Below the pieces are notes generated by a model. The model did no database searches. It was not told where the DNA came from and saw only the letters and a program-made list of their open reading frames with translations. A stretch of 64,000 bases of DNA from Bacillus sp. BA3. Its GTDB lineage: Bacteria > Bacillota > Bacilli > Bacillales > DSM-1321. The DNA lies in NCBI GenBank assembly GCA_002835675.1, contig PIZR01000001.1, forward strand, positions 185,494 to 249,493, written 5' to 3'. Made by a program: the position numbers and the translations under genes. This document shows, one piece after another, positions 17,941 through 26,385 of this stretch. How positions within the stretch are numbered: position 1 is the stretch's first letter; the number at the start of each line of letters is the position of its first letter.

Positions 17941-17975
17941 AACTGACACCAACTAGTTTGGTGTCAGTTTTTTTA
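17941..17975 (+). terminator. tkt terminator
   Basis: AACTGACACCAA pairs perfectly with TTGGTGTCAGTT over a 5-nt loop, then TTTTTT. Confidence 0.92.
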
Positions 17976-18224
17976 TCAAAAACAATCCTGATTTATATTG
18001 TGTGCTTCTATTCTAAGGGAAATCTTCCATTCGACAAAAAAAGAAGAAAATTTCTCCAGCAAACAACATATCTTTTTAGTTTGTCAATATATAATGAGAA
18101 TAAATAAATTTCGTTTAAATGTGTCAGTTAAAGGGGAAAGTTATTAATAGTGGAAAATAGTGGAGAATGTCTGGTGGTTAGTTATTTTCGTGACCAAAAT
18201 AGGAAAGCTAGGAGGCATTGGCTG

Positions 18225-18665
18225 ATGAGAACCTATCAAATTTATTTAATCGAAGATGAATTTGCCCATCATTATTATGGAAGAGAAAGGCTATTTTTCA
18301 ATTTGTTTTTGGAGTATATTCAAGCAAAGGGCAGACTGAAGAGTATTTTGCAAAAACAAATCGAATATGTCACCAAAACAGTCCCGATTATCCAGTTGCA
18401 GTTAGCCATTGAACAACGTTTGCAAAAAAAGATGAATTATTGGACTCAAAATGGAAAATACTATTTAGAAAAAACAAACGGATCAAGTAAGGCCGTTTTA
18501 ATCATTCAGCATGATTCCATTATTCTAAAAGCTGAAGGAGACTATGAAGCGGAGACGGCTTTCTTTGAAAGTATTCGAAAATATGAAGCGAGCTTTCTGG
18601 CCATTGATTTTGAACATGAAAAATACGGTTGGTTAAAACCGATAAAAGAAAGAAAATTTGTCTAA
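18225..18665 (+). CDS. sirA: SirA, sporulation inhibitor of DNA replication
   Basis: A 146-residue homologue of B. subtilis SirA (YneE), which binds DnaA domain I during sporulation to stop new rounds of replication. Diagnostic parts: start YQIYLIEDEFAHHYYGRE, motif GDYEAETAFFESIRK, and end KYGWLKPIKERKFV. The frame opens at 18150, but the ATG at 18225 has AGGAGG nine bases upstream and aligns with the known N-terminus, so I use it. Position between tkt and yneF supports the call. Confidence 0.9.
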   Translation: MRTYQIYLIEDEFAHHYYGRERLFFNLFLEYIQAKGRLKSILQKQIEYVTKTVPIIQLQLAIEQRLQKKMNYWTQNGKYYLEKTNGSSKAVLIIQHDSIILKAEGDYEAETAFFESIRKYEASFLAIDFEHEKYGWLKPIKERKFV

Positions 18666-18749
18666 ATGGGGGACTTTTCAGTAGCGGGTATTGTATAATA
18701 ACCTTTGGTCTAGTACACTGATGTTAGACAACACGAAGGAGGAAATAGT

Positions 18750-18965
18750 ATGTGGGTTTACATTCTAGTTGGCGTACTGGCATTGATTGCTGGAGTAGTG
18801 CTGGGATTTTTCATCGCTCGTAAATACATGATGGATTACTTAAAGAAAAATCCGCCAATTAACGAACAGATGCTGAAAATGATGATGATGCAAATGGGTA
18901 TGAAACCATCCCAAAAGAAAATTAATCAAATGATGAGCGCCATGAATAAACAACAAACAAAATAA
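18750..18965 (+). CDS. yneF: YneF, UPF0154 single-span membrane protein
   Basis: A 71-residue protein: one N-terminal membrane helix ([20 protein letters not shown]) followed by a Lys/Met-rich cytoplasmic tail ([20 protein letters not shown]). This is the UPF0154 pattern, and the gene occupies the usual place after sirA. Function unknown. AAGGAGG ribosome site. Confidence 0.94.
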   Translation: MWVYILVGVLALIAGVVLGFFIARKYMMDYLKKNPPINEQMLKMMMMQMGMKPSQKKINQMMSAMNKQQTK

Positions 18966-19069
18966 GATAGCAATTATAAGATAAGCAAATCATAACTACC
19001 GTGAAGAGTGAATCTTTCATCATAAATTTTTTTTGTTTTTGCTTTATCTTTCGTTACTAATCCGAAACT

Positions 19070-19106
19070 TCTTTCTCTGGTGGAAACTAAATCAGAGAGA
19101 GGGGTT
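19070..19106 (+). terminator. possible terminator after yneF
   Basis: CTTTCTCTG pairs with CAGAGAGAGG (one wobble), then GGTTTTTT. The remainder of 18966-19288 holds no gene I can support. Confidence 0.4.
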
Positions 19107-19288
19107 TTTTGTGTTGTAAGGAGATAAGCAAGAGGGCAATCATGGGCTTGAAAGGTTTCATATAGAGGGAATCTAGTTCATGTGACTTTCAAACTACTAC
19201 ACAGGATTCATCAAATTCAGAAACTTACTATAATTCATGTATCGTTTCTGAAATTGAATGCCTGGCCATTCAATTTTCTATATAATAC

Positions 19289-20101
19289 TTACGGTTTTAA
19301 CACCACTTTAATGCATCCGTCTGTCCTTGTATCGAATACTTGGTAACCATGTTTAGCTTGATCCAATGGTAGTACGTGGGTTACGACATCGCCAGGATCA
19401 ACTTTTCCTTCAGATATTAGATTATAGAGATATGGCATATAATGGATAACGGGAGCTTGTCCGGTCTTGATATCCACGTTTCTTTGAAATATATCTCCTG
19501 GCGGAAAGCCATTATAACGCCCTCCGTAAGCACCAGTTATTTGAATGGTTCCTGCTTTACGGACCGCTTGTGAGGAGATTACAATACCACCCATTGCACC
19601 GCCATGAAGCTTAAGCCCCGTTACAAGATATTCCATGGGAGTCATTTTACCACTCATGCCTGAACAGTCAATTACAATATCGGCTCCGCCTTTAGTTATG
19701 TCTTTGAGATAATCCCCTACGTTTTCATATTGTTCGAAATTTACGATTTTGACTTTATTTGTCCTTTTTGCATGTTCCAGACGATAGTTGAGATGATCGA
19801 CGGCAATGACCCTTTTCGCTCCTTTGAACCAAGCGAATTTTTGTACGAGTAATCCAACGGGACCGCAGCCTAAGACGATTACAGTATCACCTGGTTTTAC
19901 TCCTGCATGATCAACGCTCCAAAATGCGGTTGAAGCTGCATCGGCGAGTAATATCAATTTTTCATCTTCAATCTCACAGTCTTCTGGAATCTTAAAAGGA
20001 GTGAAATTCCCATAAGGGACCCGCATATATTCTGCTTGTCCTCCAGCATAACCGCCAGTTGTTTCTGAATATCCAAAAAACCCGCCCATTTCTCCATGTG
20101 A
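19289..20101 (-). pseudogene. adhB: zinc-dependent alcohol dehydrogenase (AdhB-like), N-terminus deleted
   Basis: About 266 residues remain of a protein normally near 380. The Rossmann nucleotide-binding motif VIVLGCGPVGLLVQ and the C-terminal half are intact. The N-terminal third, with the catalytic-zinc Cys/His ligands and the structural zinc cysteines, is missing. Homology starts at SHGEMGGFFGYS, and just before it an in-frame TAG (20102-20104) closes the frame. The first ATG (20089) is only three bases from GGAG. The product cannot bind catalytic zinc, so I call it a pseudogene. Its neighbour, a CotF-type pair, recalls the B. subtilis adhB/yraD-yraG region. Confidence 0.82.
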
Positions 20102-20218
20102 CTACATGTTGTTTTCCAAATGGTTTTAACCTTCTAAAAAAATGAAAAGGAATGAATAAGAGCTTTTGAACAACGAAAGATAAGTAAGTGATTGTTACTG
20201 AAAGGAGAGATGCTTCTT

Positions 20219-20425
20219 GTGGAAAAGTTGGGACTGCATGAAACGTTAGAACTGCATGAAATATTGAACTTCAAAAGCCTTTGTCTATCAAAAGCTTCTA
20301 CAATGAATGGGTTAGTCCAAGATACGGAATTAAAAAACATTCTTTTACAAGACATGAGCAGCGGAAGAGAGCATATTCAAAAATTACAGGAAATCCTGCT
20401 AAACCAAGGCGAGGGAAGACAATGA
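20219..20425 (+). CDS. small spore-coat-associated protein, partner of CotF (YraG/YraD type)
   Basis: About 68 residues, all helical: LELHEILNFKSLCLSKAS, then MNGLVQDTELKNILLQDM. This is the short companion commonly encoded before CotF-family proteins in bacilli. The frame opens earlier, but GAAAGGAGAG sits too close to the ATG at 20210 and fits the GTG at 20219, which I use. It overlaps the next gene by ATGA (20422-20425), implying coupled translation and a shared complex. Probably mother-cell expressed, though I did not find a clear sigma-K site. Confidence 0.7.
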   Translation: MEKLGLHETLELHEILNFKSLCLSKASTMNGLVQDTELKNILLQDMSSGREHIQKLQEILLNQGEGRQ

Positions 20426-20721
20426 CTAACTTTTTGCAAAATATGGCGGGGATGGGTGGTATGACCGATCAGGTTATTGCTACTGACTTTCTGAATTCTG
20501 CCAAATCAGGAATAAGAAATACGGCTTTCGCCATAACAGAAACAGCTTCCCCTGAATTGAGGGCTGCATTACGGCAACAGCTGAGGTCTGCTGTGGAAAC
20601 ACATGGGCTAATAAGTGATTACATGGTTTCAAAAGGTTATTATCATCCTCAGGATATAATTGAGCAAACGAAAGTGAATCTAAAAGCGGCTAGTACGGCT
20701 TTGAATCTTTCTCAAGGATGA
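20422..20721 (+). CDS. CotF-family spore coat protein
   Basis: A 99-residue protein with the coat-F domain: VIATDFLNSAKSGIRNTAFA, ITETASPELRAALRQQL, then SDYMVSKGYYHPQDIIEQ. Its start overlaps the stop of the small partner gene by ATGA. CotF-like proteins occur in the spore coat, and several Bacillus paralogues (YraF, YraG) are of this size. It follows a truncated adhB, resembling the B. subtilis yra locus. The longer frame beginning at 20281 is not the real start. Confidence 0.82.
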   Translation: MTNFLQNMAGMGGMTDQVIATDFLNSAKSGIRNTAFAITETASPELRAALRQQLRSAVETHGLISDYMVSKGYYHPQDIIEQTKVNLKAASTALNLSQG

Positions 20722-20746
20722 TATTATCGGTTTGTAAAATTAGCTG

Positions 20747-20790
20747 AATGAAATTCCCTCAATCCTTTGTGCATAGGAGGGAATTTCATT
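20747..20790 (+). terminator. hairpin after the CotF gene
   Basis: AATGAAATTCCCTC pairs perfectly with GAGGGAATTTCATT over a 16-nt loop. No T-tract follows. Its position argues against the upstream start of the next frame. Confidence 0.6.
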
Positions 20791-20900
20791 GCAATCATAA
20801 AGTAATCAACAAAGTTGAGAACTCTGTTGAGTTTTTTGAGTTGACTTTACCAACTGTAAACATTAAAATTACAGTAATCTCCTTGAGGAGGATGCGAAAA

Positions 20901-21320
20901 GTGAATAGTGATTTTACAATAGCTGTGCATAGTTTGGTCTATTTAGCTTATCTACCAGATCATATGGCAAGCAGTGAGTCTATCGCAGAAAACGTTTGTA
21001 CAAACTCGGCAAGGATTCGGAAAATGATGAGCTGCTTAAGAAAAAAGGGATTTGTTAAAACGAAAGAAGGTGTGGGCGGAGGTTATATTCTAGACTGTAA
21101 TCCTGAAGAGGTAAGTTTGGCAGATATTTATATAACGGTCTCACATGGAACCTTGAAACCGAAATGGTGTACAGGCGATCCGGAGAAAAAATGTGTCATA
21201 TCCTCCAATACCCAGGTAGTCATGGATCAAATATTCGATGAAGCAGAATTGTATTTTGAAAAATATTTGGAAGATATAACTCTCAGCACTTTTTTGGAAA
21301 AAATTAAACAATGTCCGTGA
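20901..21320 (+). CDS. Rrf2-family transcriptional regulator
   Basis: About 139 residues. A winged helix covers residues 1-85 (DFTIAVHSLVYLAYL, then RIRKMMSCLRKKGFVKTKEG with GGGYIL as the wing). A Cys pair in WCTGDPEKKC could sense redox state or hold a cofactor; the classic three-Cys Fe-S pattern of IscR is not evident. I start at the GTG at 20901 because GAGGAGG lies nine bases before it and family members begin there. It precedes an IDEAL-domain gene, thioredoxin and an old-yellow-enzyme oxidoreductase, suggesting control of redox functions. Confidence 0.82.
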   Translation: MNSDFTIAVHSLVYLAYLPDHMASSESIAENVCTNSARIRKMMSCLRKKGFVKTKEGVGGGYILDCNPEEVSLADIYITVSHGTLKPKWCTGDPEKKCVISSNTQVVMDQIFDEAELYFEKYLEDITLSTFLEKIKQCP

Positions 21321-21420
21321 TATTGATTTAGTTTTTTCTTTGCACAAAATGTATATTTTATTAATACAGTTAATAACTATAGTTTTAATATTAAATGAAT
21401 ATAAAAGGGGTGTTAAGGAA

Positions 21421-21804
21421 ATGGTTGAAAACAATCTGTTCAAAAATGGGGATTGGGTACAGGGAAAATCAAGAGATGGAGAACTTATCCATGGTTTCGT
21501 TGAAAACGTGAGCGATAATCGTGAAATTGTTAAAGTGAATGTGGTGGAAAGTGACAATGAAAAAGCGGTTGGGAAATCTATTTGGATTCCAAGTAGATGG
21601 ACTGAAAAGCTGCCGGATCTAGAAATCAGTAACGAAACACATCTTTTGGCCTTAATTGATTTGGCTTTACTTTCTAAAGATGAAACATGGTTCATGGAGT
21701 TATCCGGTAAATTGGAATCCATCAAAATCCATCCGAAAATGAATGCCAGGAAATCAGTGGCTTTTATCCCGGGAAATAGAATCGCAAAACTTGATTTTAA
21801 ATAG
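21421..21804 (+). CDS. IDEAL-domain protein of unknown function
   Basis: About 127 residues from the ATG at 21421 (GGGGTGTTAAGGA upstream). The N-terminal part is a small beta-rich domain (NGDWVQGKSRDGELIHGFV). The C-terminal part contains an IDEAL-type segment, LLALIDLALLSKDETWFMEL, known from small bacillus proteins that bind other regulators. The frame extends to 21340, but that part is hydrophobic and has no ribosome site. It sits between the Rrf2 regulator and thioredoxin. Role unknown. Confidence 0.65.
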   Translation: MVENNLFKNGDWVQGKSRDGELIHGFVENVSDNREIVKVNVVESDNEKAVGKSIWIPSRWTEKLPDLEISNETHLLALIDLALLSKDETWFMELSGKLESIKIHPKMNARKSVAFIPGNRIAKLDFK

Positions 21805-21855
21805 TTGGTGAGTAAAGACCATAAATATTTCGGATAATACAAGGAGGAAATGATC

Positions 21856-22170
21856 ATGACAATAGAACATGTTACAGATGATAATTTTGCTAGTGAAATC
21901 AAGGAAGGTTTAGTATTGGTTGATTTTTGGGCACCGTGGTGCGGTCCGTGCAAAATGATTGCCCCAGTTCTTAATGAAATCGATGAGGAAATGGGTGATC
22001 AGGTTAAGATCGTAAAACTTAATGTGGATGAAAATTCAAATACGACAAGCGAATATGGAGTGATGGGAATTCCAGCACTTATTCTATTTAAAGATGGAGA
22101 AAAGGTAGATCAAGCTATTGGCTTCCAGCCAAAAGAAGCCATTTCGGCATTAATCGCAAAGTATGCATGA
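21856..22170 (+). CDS. thioredoxin
   Basis: A 104-residue thioredoxin with the redox-active motif WAPWCGPCKM and the cis-Pro loop GVMGIPALILF. Two close ATGs exist; AAGGAGG is eight bases before the second (21856), so I use that. The protein reduces disulfides in the cytoplasm. This is probably an accessory copy rather than the essential trxA, because of its accessory neighbourhood next to an Rrf2 regulator and an OYE reductase; that is inference. Confidence 0.93.
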   Translation: MTIEHVTDDNFASEIKEGLVLVDFWAPWCGPCKMIAPVLNEIDEEMGDQVKIVKLNVDENSNTTSEYGVMGIPALILFKDGEKVDQAIGFQPKEAISALIAKYA

Positions 22171-22238
22171 TATTTAAATTAGTTTGCGGATTTGATTTAT
22201 TATACAAACCAGTGGGTTACAAAATGGAGGATTACTAA

Positions 22239-23360
22239 ATGAATTCTAAATATACACCATTATTTGAATCGTTCAATTTAGGAAAGGGAATGGAATTGAA
22301 AAATCGATTGGTGATGGCACCTATGACAAATTTCTCTTCTAATTCTGACGGTACCGTTACCGACGCAGAAGTTAATTATTATGAACGCCGGTCAAGCGGT
22401 GTCGGCATGGTTATAACGGCTTGTACTTACGTGACGGCTAATGGAAAAGGTTTTCATGGGGAATTTGGCGGAGATAAGGATGAATTGATACCTAGTCTAA
22501 ATCGATTGGCATCAGCGATTAAAGCGAAAGGGGCAAAGGCAATTCTCCAGATTTTTCATGGCGGCCGAGAGGTTCCACCGGAATTAGTAGATGGTGATGT
22601 AGTCAGCGCAAGCAATATCCCGTCGGAAGGCGAAGGGAAAGCAGTTCCGCGTCCACTTTCTGAAAAGGAAATAGAATCGATCATTCTCGACTTTGGTGAA
22701 ACCACCCGACGTGCCATTGAAGCGGGATTTGACGGTGTAGAAATTCACGGTGCTAATGGGTACTTGCTTCAGCAATTCTTTTCTCCTCATTCAAACCGTC
22801 GTGAAGACAAGTGGGGCGGTTCCCTTGAAAAGCGCCTGACTTTTCCATTATCGGTTGTGGATGAAGTGAAAAAGGCTGTTGCTGAACATGCAAAGGATCC
22901 CTTCATCGTAGGATATCGTTTTTCACCGGAGGAGCCGGAAACTCCAGGAATAACCATGGATGATACACTTGCATTGATTGATGGACTTGTAACAAAGGAT
23001 TTGGATTATCTTCATGTTTCATTAATGGAATTCTGGTCGAAAGCAAGACGGGGAGCCGACGTTGACCGACCTCGGATAGAAATGATAAAAGAACGTATCG
23101 GAGATCAAGTTCCCGTCATTGGAGTTGGTTCCATCTATACAGCGGATGATGCGATTAAAGCACTGCAATCCGGGATTCCATTAATCGCATTAGGCCGTGA
23201 AATCATAATCGATCCTGAATGGGTACAAAAAGTGGAGCAAGGCAGGGAAGCAGAAATCGTGACAAAAATAAACAAAGATAATCAGCTGCAACTAGATATT
23301 CCAGATCCATTATGGCAAGCGATCATCCACTCTCCAGGATGGTTCCCAGGGGTAGAATAA
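22239..23360 (+). CDS. NADH-dependent flavin oxidoreductase (old yellow enzyme, YqiG type)
   Basis: A 373-residue TIM-barrel FMN enzyme. It starts with RLVMAPMTNFSSNSDG and carries the flavin-binding and catalytic segment IEAGFDGVEIHGANGYLLQQ followed by FFSPHSNRREDKWGGS. The phosphate-binding end is PVIGVGSIYTADDA. The family reduces activated C=C bonds with NAD(P)H and often detoxifies electrophiles. Closest known bacillus relative by length and motif is YqiG. It lies 68 bp after thioredoxin, with a GGAGG site and a strong terminator behind it. Confidence 0.88.
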   Translation: MNSKYTPLFESFNLGKGMELKNRLVMAPMTNFSSNSDGTVTDAEVNYYERRSSGVGMVITACTYVTANGKGFHGEFGGDKDELIPSLNRLASAIKAKGAKAILQIFHGGREVPPELVDGDVVSASNIPSEGEGKAVPRPLSEKEIESIILDFGETTRRAIEAGFDGVEIHGANGYLLQQFFSPHSNRREDKWGGSLEKRLTFPLSVVDEVKKAVAEHAKDPFIVGYRFSPEEPETPGITMDDTLALIDGLVTKDLDYLHVSLMEFWSKARRGADVDRPRIEMIKERIGDQVPVIGVGSIYTADDAIKALQSGIPLIALGREIIIDPEWVQKVEQGREAEIVTKINKDNQLQLDIPDPLWQAIIHSPGWFPGVE

Positions 23361-23384
23361 AGTAAAAAATACATTCTGGTTTTC

Positions 23385-23429
23385 AAAAACCCCTGATAAG
23401 GATAAAAGTGTTCCTTATCAGGGGTTTTT
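23385..23429 (+). terminator. terminator of the OYE gene
   Basis: AAAAACCCCTGATAAGGA pairs perfectly with TCCTTATCAGGGGTTTTT over a 9-nt loop. Confidence 0.92.
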
Positions 23430-23561
23430 ATTTTTATGAGATACCACTTATAGGAGTGAGAATCTATTAAGTGAATTTCAAATTGAATCCTTAAACTGAG
23501 TATTCTTTTTCTAAGCTGTTTCGGAAAATAAAACAGGGGAAAGATTTAGAATTTTCATTGA

Positions 23562-23831
23562 CTAGAAATTAAGTCTCGACGGCAGATACATTCGGAAATT
23601 TTGGTGAGGAAAGGGGCTTTCTTTACGGAACGCTTGAAAAAGGTTAGGAAGGACGTTAGGTAACACCAGAAGAGCTAATATCAAAGATATTTGCAGAGAA
23701 ATGATAAGTAAAAGAGACAATATAAAATGTTCATCTAAAGAAGCATCATAGCTAAAGATAAAAAATAAAATCACTGATATTATTAGAATGCAAATGAAAT
23801 TAATAATGACTTGCCTCATGGGCCCCCCCAT
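23562..23831 (-). CDS. unknown two-helix membrane protein
   Basis: Up to 89 residues with two strong hydrophobic stretches (VIINFICILIISVILFFIF and ILSLLLIISLQISLILALLV) and a basic, aromatic tail. No family recognised. Two ATGs are possible (23831 and 23819); the run of seven G before the second may serve as a ribosome site. Monocistronic, between convergent and divergent terminators. Confidence 0.45.
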   Translation of the reverse strand: MGGPMRQVIINFICILIISVILFFIFSYDASLDEHFILSLLLIISLQISLILALLVLPNVLPNLFQAFRKESPFPHQNFRMYLPSRLNF

Positions 23832-24203
23832 TCTAACAACAGATTAATAACACCCGGAGATAAAAGAACATGAGGTTATGATCATTCTCATAATTACTGT
23901 ACTCTATTTTTCCTGATTATGAGTCTTGGTTTTTAGACATGATATTTCAAATTAGGAACAATTGTTTGCAGGAACATAAAGAATAGGATTCGAATTTAAT
24001 GGCATTATTCCAACTCATTTGTAAAAATTACTGTACAGCAGTGATTTCACAGGTAGTTTGCATTTCAATATTGAAACCATCTTATTTAAATATGGGACAA
24101 CCTATGTTCCTATTTCCTCAACACAATAATCGAAGTATCCATTACTCGATTTTTAAGCTTTAATAACCAAGATAAAAATTTCTGAGCAATGGGGAAAAGA
24201 AAA
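23832..24203. other. gene-free stretch
   Basis: AT-rich, no ORF with a usable start on either strand and no clear hairpin. Nothing seen. Confidence 0.5.
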
Positions 24204-24234
24204 AACACGGAGTGGATTAAACCCACTCCGTGTT
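24204..24234 (-). terminator. terminator of the DoxX gene
   Basis: AACACGGAGTGG/CCACTCCGTGTT stem with a 7-nt loop. On the leftward strand a T-rich tail (TTTTTTCTTTT) follows. Confidence 0.9.
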
Positions 24235-24272
24235 ATCCGTAATGTAGGGATTTAGCAAACCCACCGATTTCC

Positions 24273-24671
24273 TTAAAATAGAAAGGAATCAAGTGAGTAT
24301 GGGCCAGCTCCCGTTAACGCTATGCCAATCGCCACTGCAAGGATGGCAAGATTATATTCATAACCGTTTTGAGTTGCCCAATAGCCATTTGCTCCATGGA
24401 CTTTAACGATTGCAACGAGCATTGTAAGTGCAATCAATATACCTGCAAAGGGTGTAAAGAGACCTAATGCAAACAAAGCTCCGCCAATAAGCTCTGATAG
24501 ACCAGCAAATAGGGCCATGGTAACTCCTGGCTTCATGCCAATCGAATCAAACCAGCCTCCTGTACCTTTCAAGCCATGACCGCCAAACCAACCAAATAAT
24601 TTTTGTGCCCCATGACCTACAAACGATAAACCGATAACTACACGTATAACTAATAAGCCTATACCAATCAT
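24273..24671 (-). CDS. DoxX-family membrane protein (MhqP/CatD type)
   Basis: A 132-residue, four-helix DoxX protein with the motif FVGHGAQKLFGWFGGHG and a conserved Glu in LSELIGGALFALGLF. In B. subtilis, DoxX proteins MhqP and CatD belong to quinone/catechol stress operons controlled by MhqR and YodB/CatR. Here three palindromes that look like MhqR boxes lie directly upstream. That supports induction by quinone-like electrophiles. AGGAGGAATC ribosome site, ATG start, own terminator: a one-gene unit. Confidence 0.88.
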   Translation of the reverse strand: MIGIGLLVIRVVIGLSFVGHGAQKLFGWFGGHGLKGTGGWFDSIGMKPGVTMALFAGLSELIGGALFALGLFTPFAGILIALTMLVAIVKVHGANGYWATQNGYEYNLAILAVAIGIALTGAGPYSLDSFLF

Positions 24672-24707
24672 TTATGATTCCTCCTGGAATTTAATTTGAA
24701 TTTAGAT

Positions 24708-24779
24708 ATCTTTAATTCGAGATTTGTGATTTTAAAAAAGATATTATCTCGAATTAATTTATCTTTAATTAAAGATAAA
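24708..24779 (-). promoter_or_regulatory. three MhqR-like operators upstream of doxX
   Basis: ATCTTTAATTCGAGAT (24708-24723), ATCTCGAATTAATTTAT (24746-24762) and a 22-bp perfect palindrome at 24758-24779 with core ATCTTTAATTAAAGAT. All fit the MarR-type pattern ATCTCGAATTCGAGAT known for MhqR in B. subtilis. The last two overlap. Confidence 0.65.
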
Positions 24780-24988
24780 CTTATTTTAGTGATTTGTCAA
24801 ACATAATTTTATCTCTTATGGCTTATTTCAACAGGAGGGTTTTTGGAAAACAGATGAACTTAGCCTGGAGCAAAACAATAAGTCAGAACCGTAACACATT
24901 CCTTTTTCCTACTGTAGGTTAGCTTTCAGTTTGAATTTCGTAGTCGCAATTAAGGTCTTCAAACGGATACCCTACTGCTATATCTATC

Positions 24989-25271
24989 TTACTCGTAAAT
25001 TTCACACTTTTACTCGTGAGGTTTGCTCATTTACTCGAGAATTTTGCTGATTTACTTGTGAGTTTGGCTCGTTTACTCGTGAATTCCACTTTACTCATGC
25101 GTTTTACGCAATTACTCGTGAATTTAACGCAATTACTCGTGAATTTTGCTGATTTACTCGTGAGTTTTACGCAATTACTCGTGAAATATGCTGATTTACT
25201 CGTAAGTTTTATACTTTTACTCGTGAATTCCGCGCAATTACTCGTAAATTACTCAATTTTCCTCATGATCA
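24989..25271. repeat. 21-bp tandem repeat array, 13 units plus a partial
   Basis: Unit consensus TTACTCGTGAATTTTGCTGAT. The first 11 bases (TTACTCGTGAA) are best conserved and the last ten alternate between a few forms (TTTGCTGAT, TTTACGCAA, TTTCACACTT). Thirteen units run from 24989 to 25258; unit five is 18 bp; a degraded fourteenth follows. Both lengths are multiples of three, so a long frame is open through it, but it has no ribosome site. No spacers, so not CRISPR. Confidence 0.9.
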
Positions 25272-25820
25272 GTATATGAAATTCAATTTCAATTTTAATT
25301 AATTTAGGAATCGTTTAGGAACAGGCCGCTCATTTAAATAATGAACATTTGCAAAATGATTGGTGTCCCTTTTATTGGGATATCAATCGTGTTCAATTAA
25401 GTTTTCCTTTTTCAACGGTGTAATTATCGTGGGGCTGCAATACACCATTTATGAATAAATTCATATAGGATACATTTGATGGATCAAGTATTGTCTATGT
25501 CAGCTATTCCGTCTTTTCTTCATAAATCCGTTGGCACCCATTTGCAATAGCATAAAATTCATAAGAAATGATTCTTTTTGGGATCCTCGTGCGAACTTCG
25601 TTGGGAGAGCACTTAGGGAAAAACAACAAAGGTCTCGGGATAGCTGTATCTTCTTTAATGAAACGGAAATATTTACTGTGCATTTCTAAAACTCTCCCCT
25701 TTTCTTATCTCCTTATACATTTTACATAAAGTACAGATTATCGTGAGGACCATTTTTGAAAATTGTCTATACAATTCCTTTTGCAAAAGTCATAGCATGG
25801 AGAGAAGAGAGGTGAATATT
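25272..25820. other. gene-free stretch before the DUF4183 gene
   Basis: No supported ORF. CATAAAGTA at 25725-25733 fits a sigma-K -10 element for the following gene, but no matching -35 is visible. Confidence 0.4.
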
Positions 25821-26201
25821 TTGCCGTTAAAAATAATGAAATTAGCGATAGCGGCTACCTCGGTGATCAATGTGAATCCATTGGTCACCCGATTATTTTA
25901 TGAGGTGCCTGCCGCATCGACTGGTCCAACCACGCTTTCAATTGATCCAGCAAGCTTTTTCTCGGATACTGGTGACCCTGCGACTGTACTGCCTGTATTA
26001 AGTACTGAAAACAGTTCATATGAGGTGTTTATTAATGGGGTGCTGCAAATGGAGGATTTAACAACATACACACCAGGTGCCACTGGGGTAGGAAGTCTTG
26101 TGATCACTGTTCCGGACGGTTCTTCCATCTTAGCTGGATCTCCTATCGTTCTTGTTGTGACAAACTATGCACCGACATCCGATGTTGATATTGCTACATG
26201 A
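25821..26201 (+). CDS. DUF4183 protein, possible spore-surface component
   Basis: About 126 residues. The pattern LKIMKLAIAATSVINVNPLV followed by DPASFFSDTGDPATVLP, FINGVLQMEDLTTYTPG and LVITVPDGSSILAGSPIVL is that of DUF4183 proteins of bacilli, often encoded near exosporium or collagen-like surface genes. I use the TTG at 25821, seven bases after GAGAGGTGAA; the frame opens at 25743 without a ribosome site. Function unknown. A CATAnnnTA box upstream hints at late mother-cell expression. Single gene with its own terminator. Confidence 0.72.
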   Translation: MPLKIMKLAIAATSVINVNPLVTRLFYEVPAASTGPTTLSIDPASFFSDTGDPATVLPVLSTENSSYEVFINGVLQMEDLTTYTPGATGVGSLVITVPDGSSILAGSPIVLVVTNYAPTSDVDIAT

Positions 26202-26233
26202 TTTTTAAGCATTATTTTAAATGAAAAAACAGG

Positions 26234-26269
26234 AAAACAGGCAGCGCCCATGGTGCTTGCCTGTTTTTT
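26234..26269 (+). terminator. terminator of the DUF4183 gene
   Basis: AAAACAGGCA pairs with TGCCTGTTTT, with an inner GCGCC/GGTGC extension, then TTTAA. Confidence 0.88.
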
Positions 26270-26385
26270 AATATAGCAAATGTCATGCCTATGTATTCAA
26301 ATTGTGAAAGAATGAAAAAGGGGAGATTGACAGCAAAATAAATCATATAATAATATATGTGGTTATCAATGGGAGAGGTACTGGG

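Noticed and set aside
18150-18224. Extended N-terminus of SirA
   Set aside because: AGGAGG and homology both place the start at 18225.
20748-20900. Extended N-terminus of the Rrf2 regulator
   Set aside because: It would run through the hairpin at 20747-20790; GAGGAGG points to the GTG at 20901.
21141-21953. 270-residue leftward ORF
   Set aside because: Shadow of the Rrf2, IDEAL and thioredoxin genes, which have ribosome sites and clear domains.
24989-25271. CRISPR array
   Set aside because: The 21-bp units are contiguous with no unique spacers, and no cas gene is nearby.
25016-25279. 88-codon ORF through the tandem repeat (LLVNFADLLV repeats)
   Set aside because: It stays open only because the repeat lengths are multiples of three; GTG start without ribosome site.
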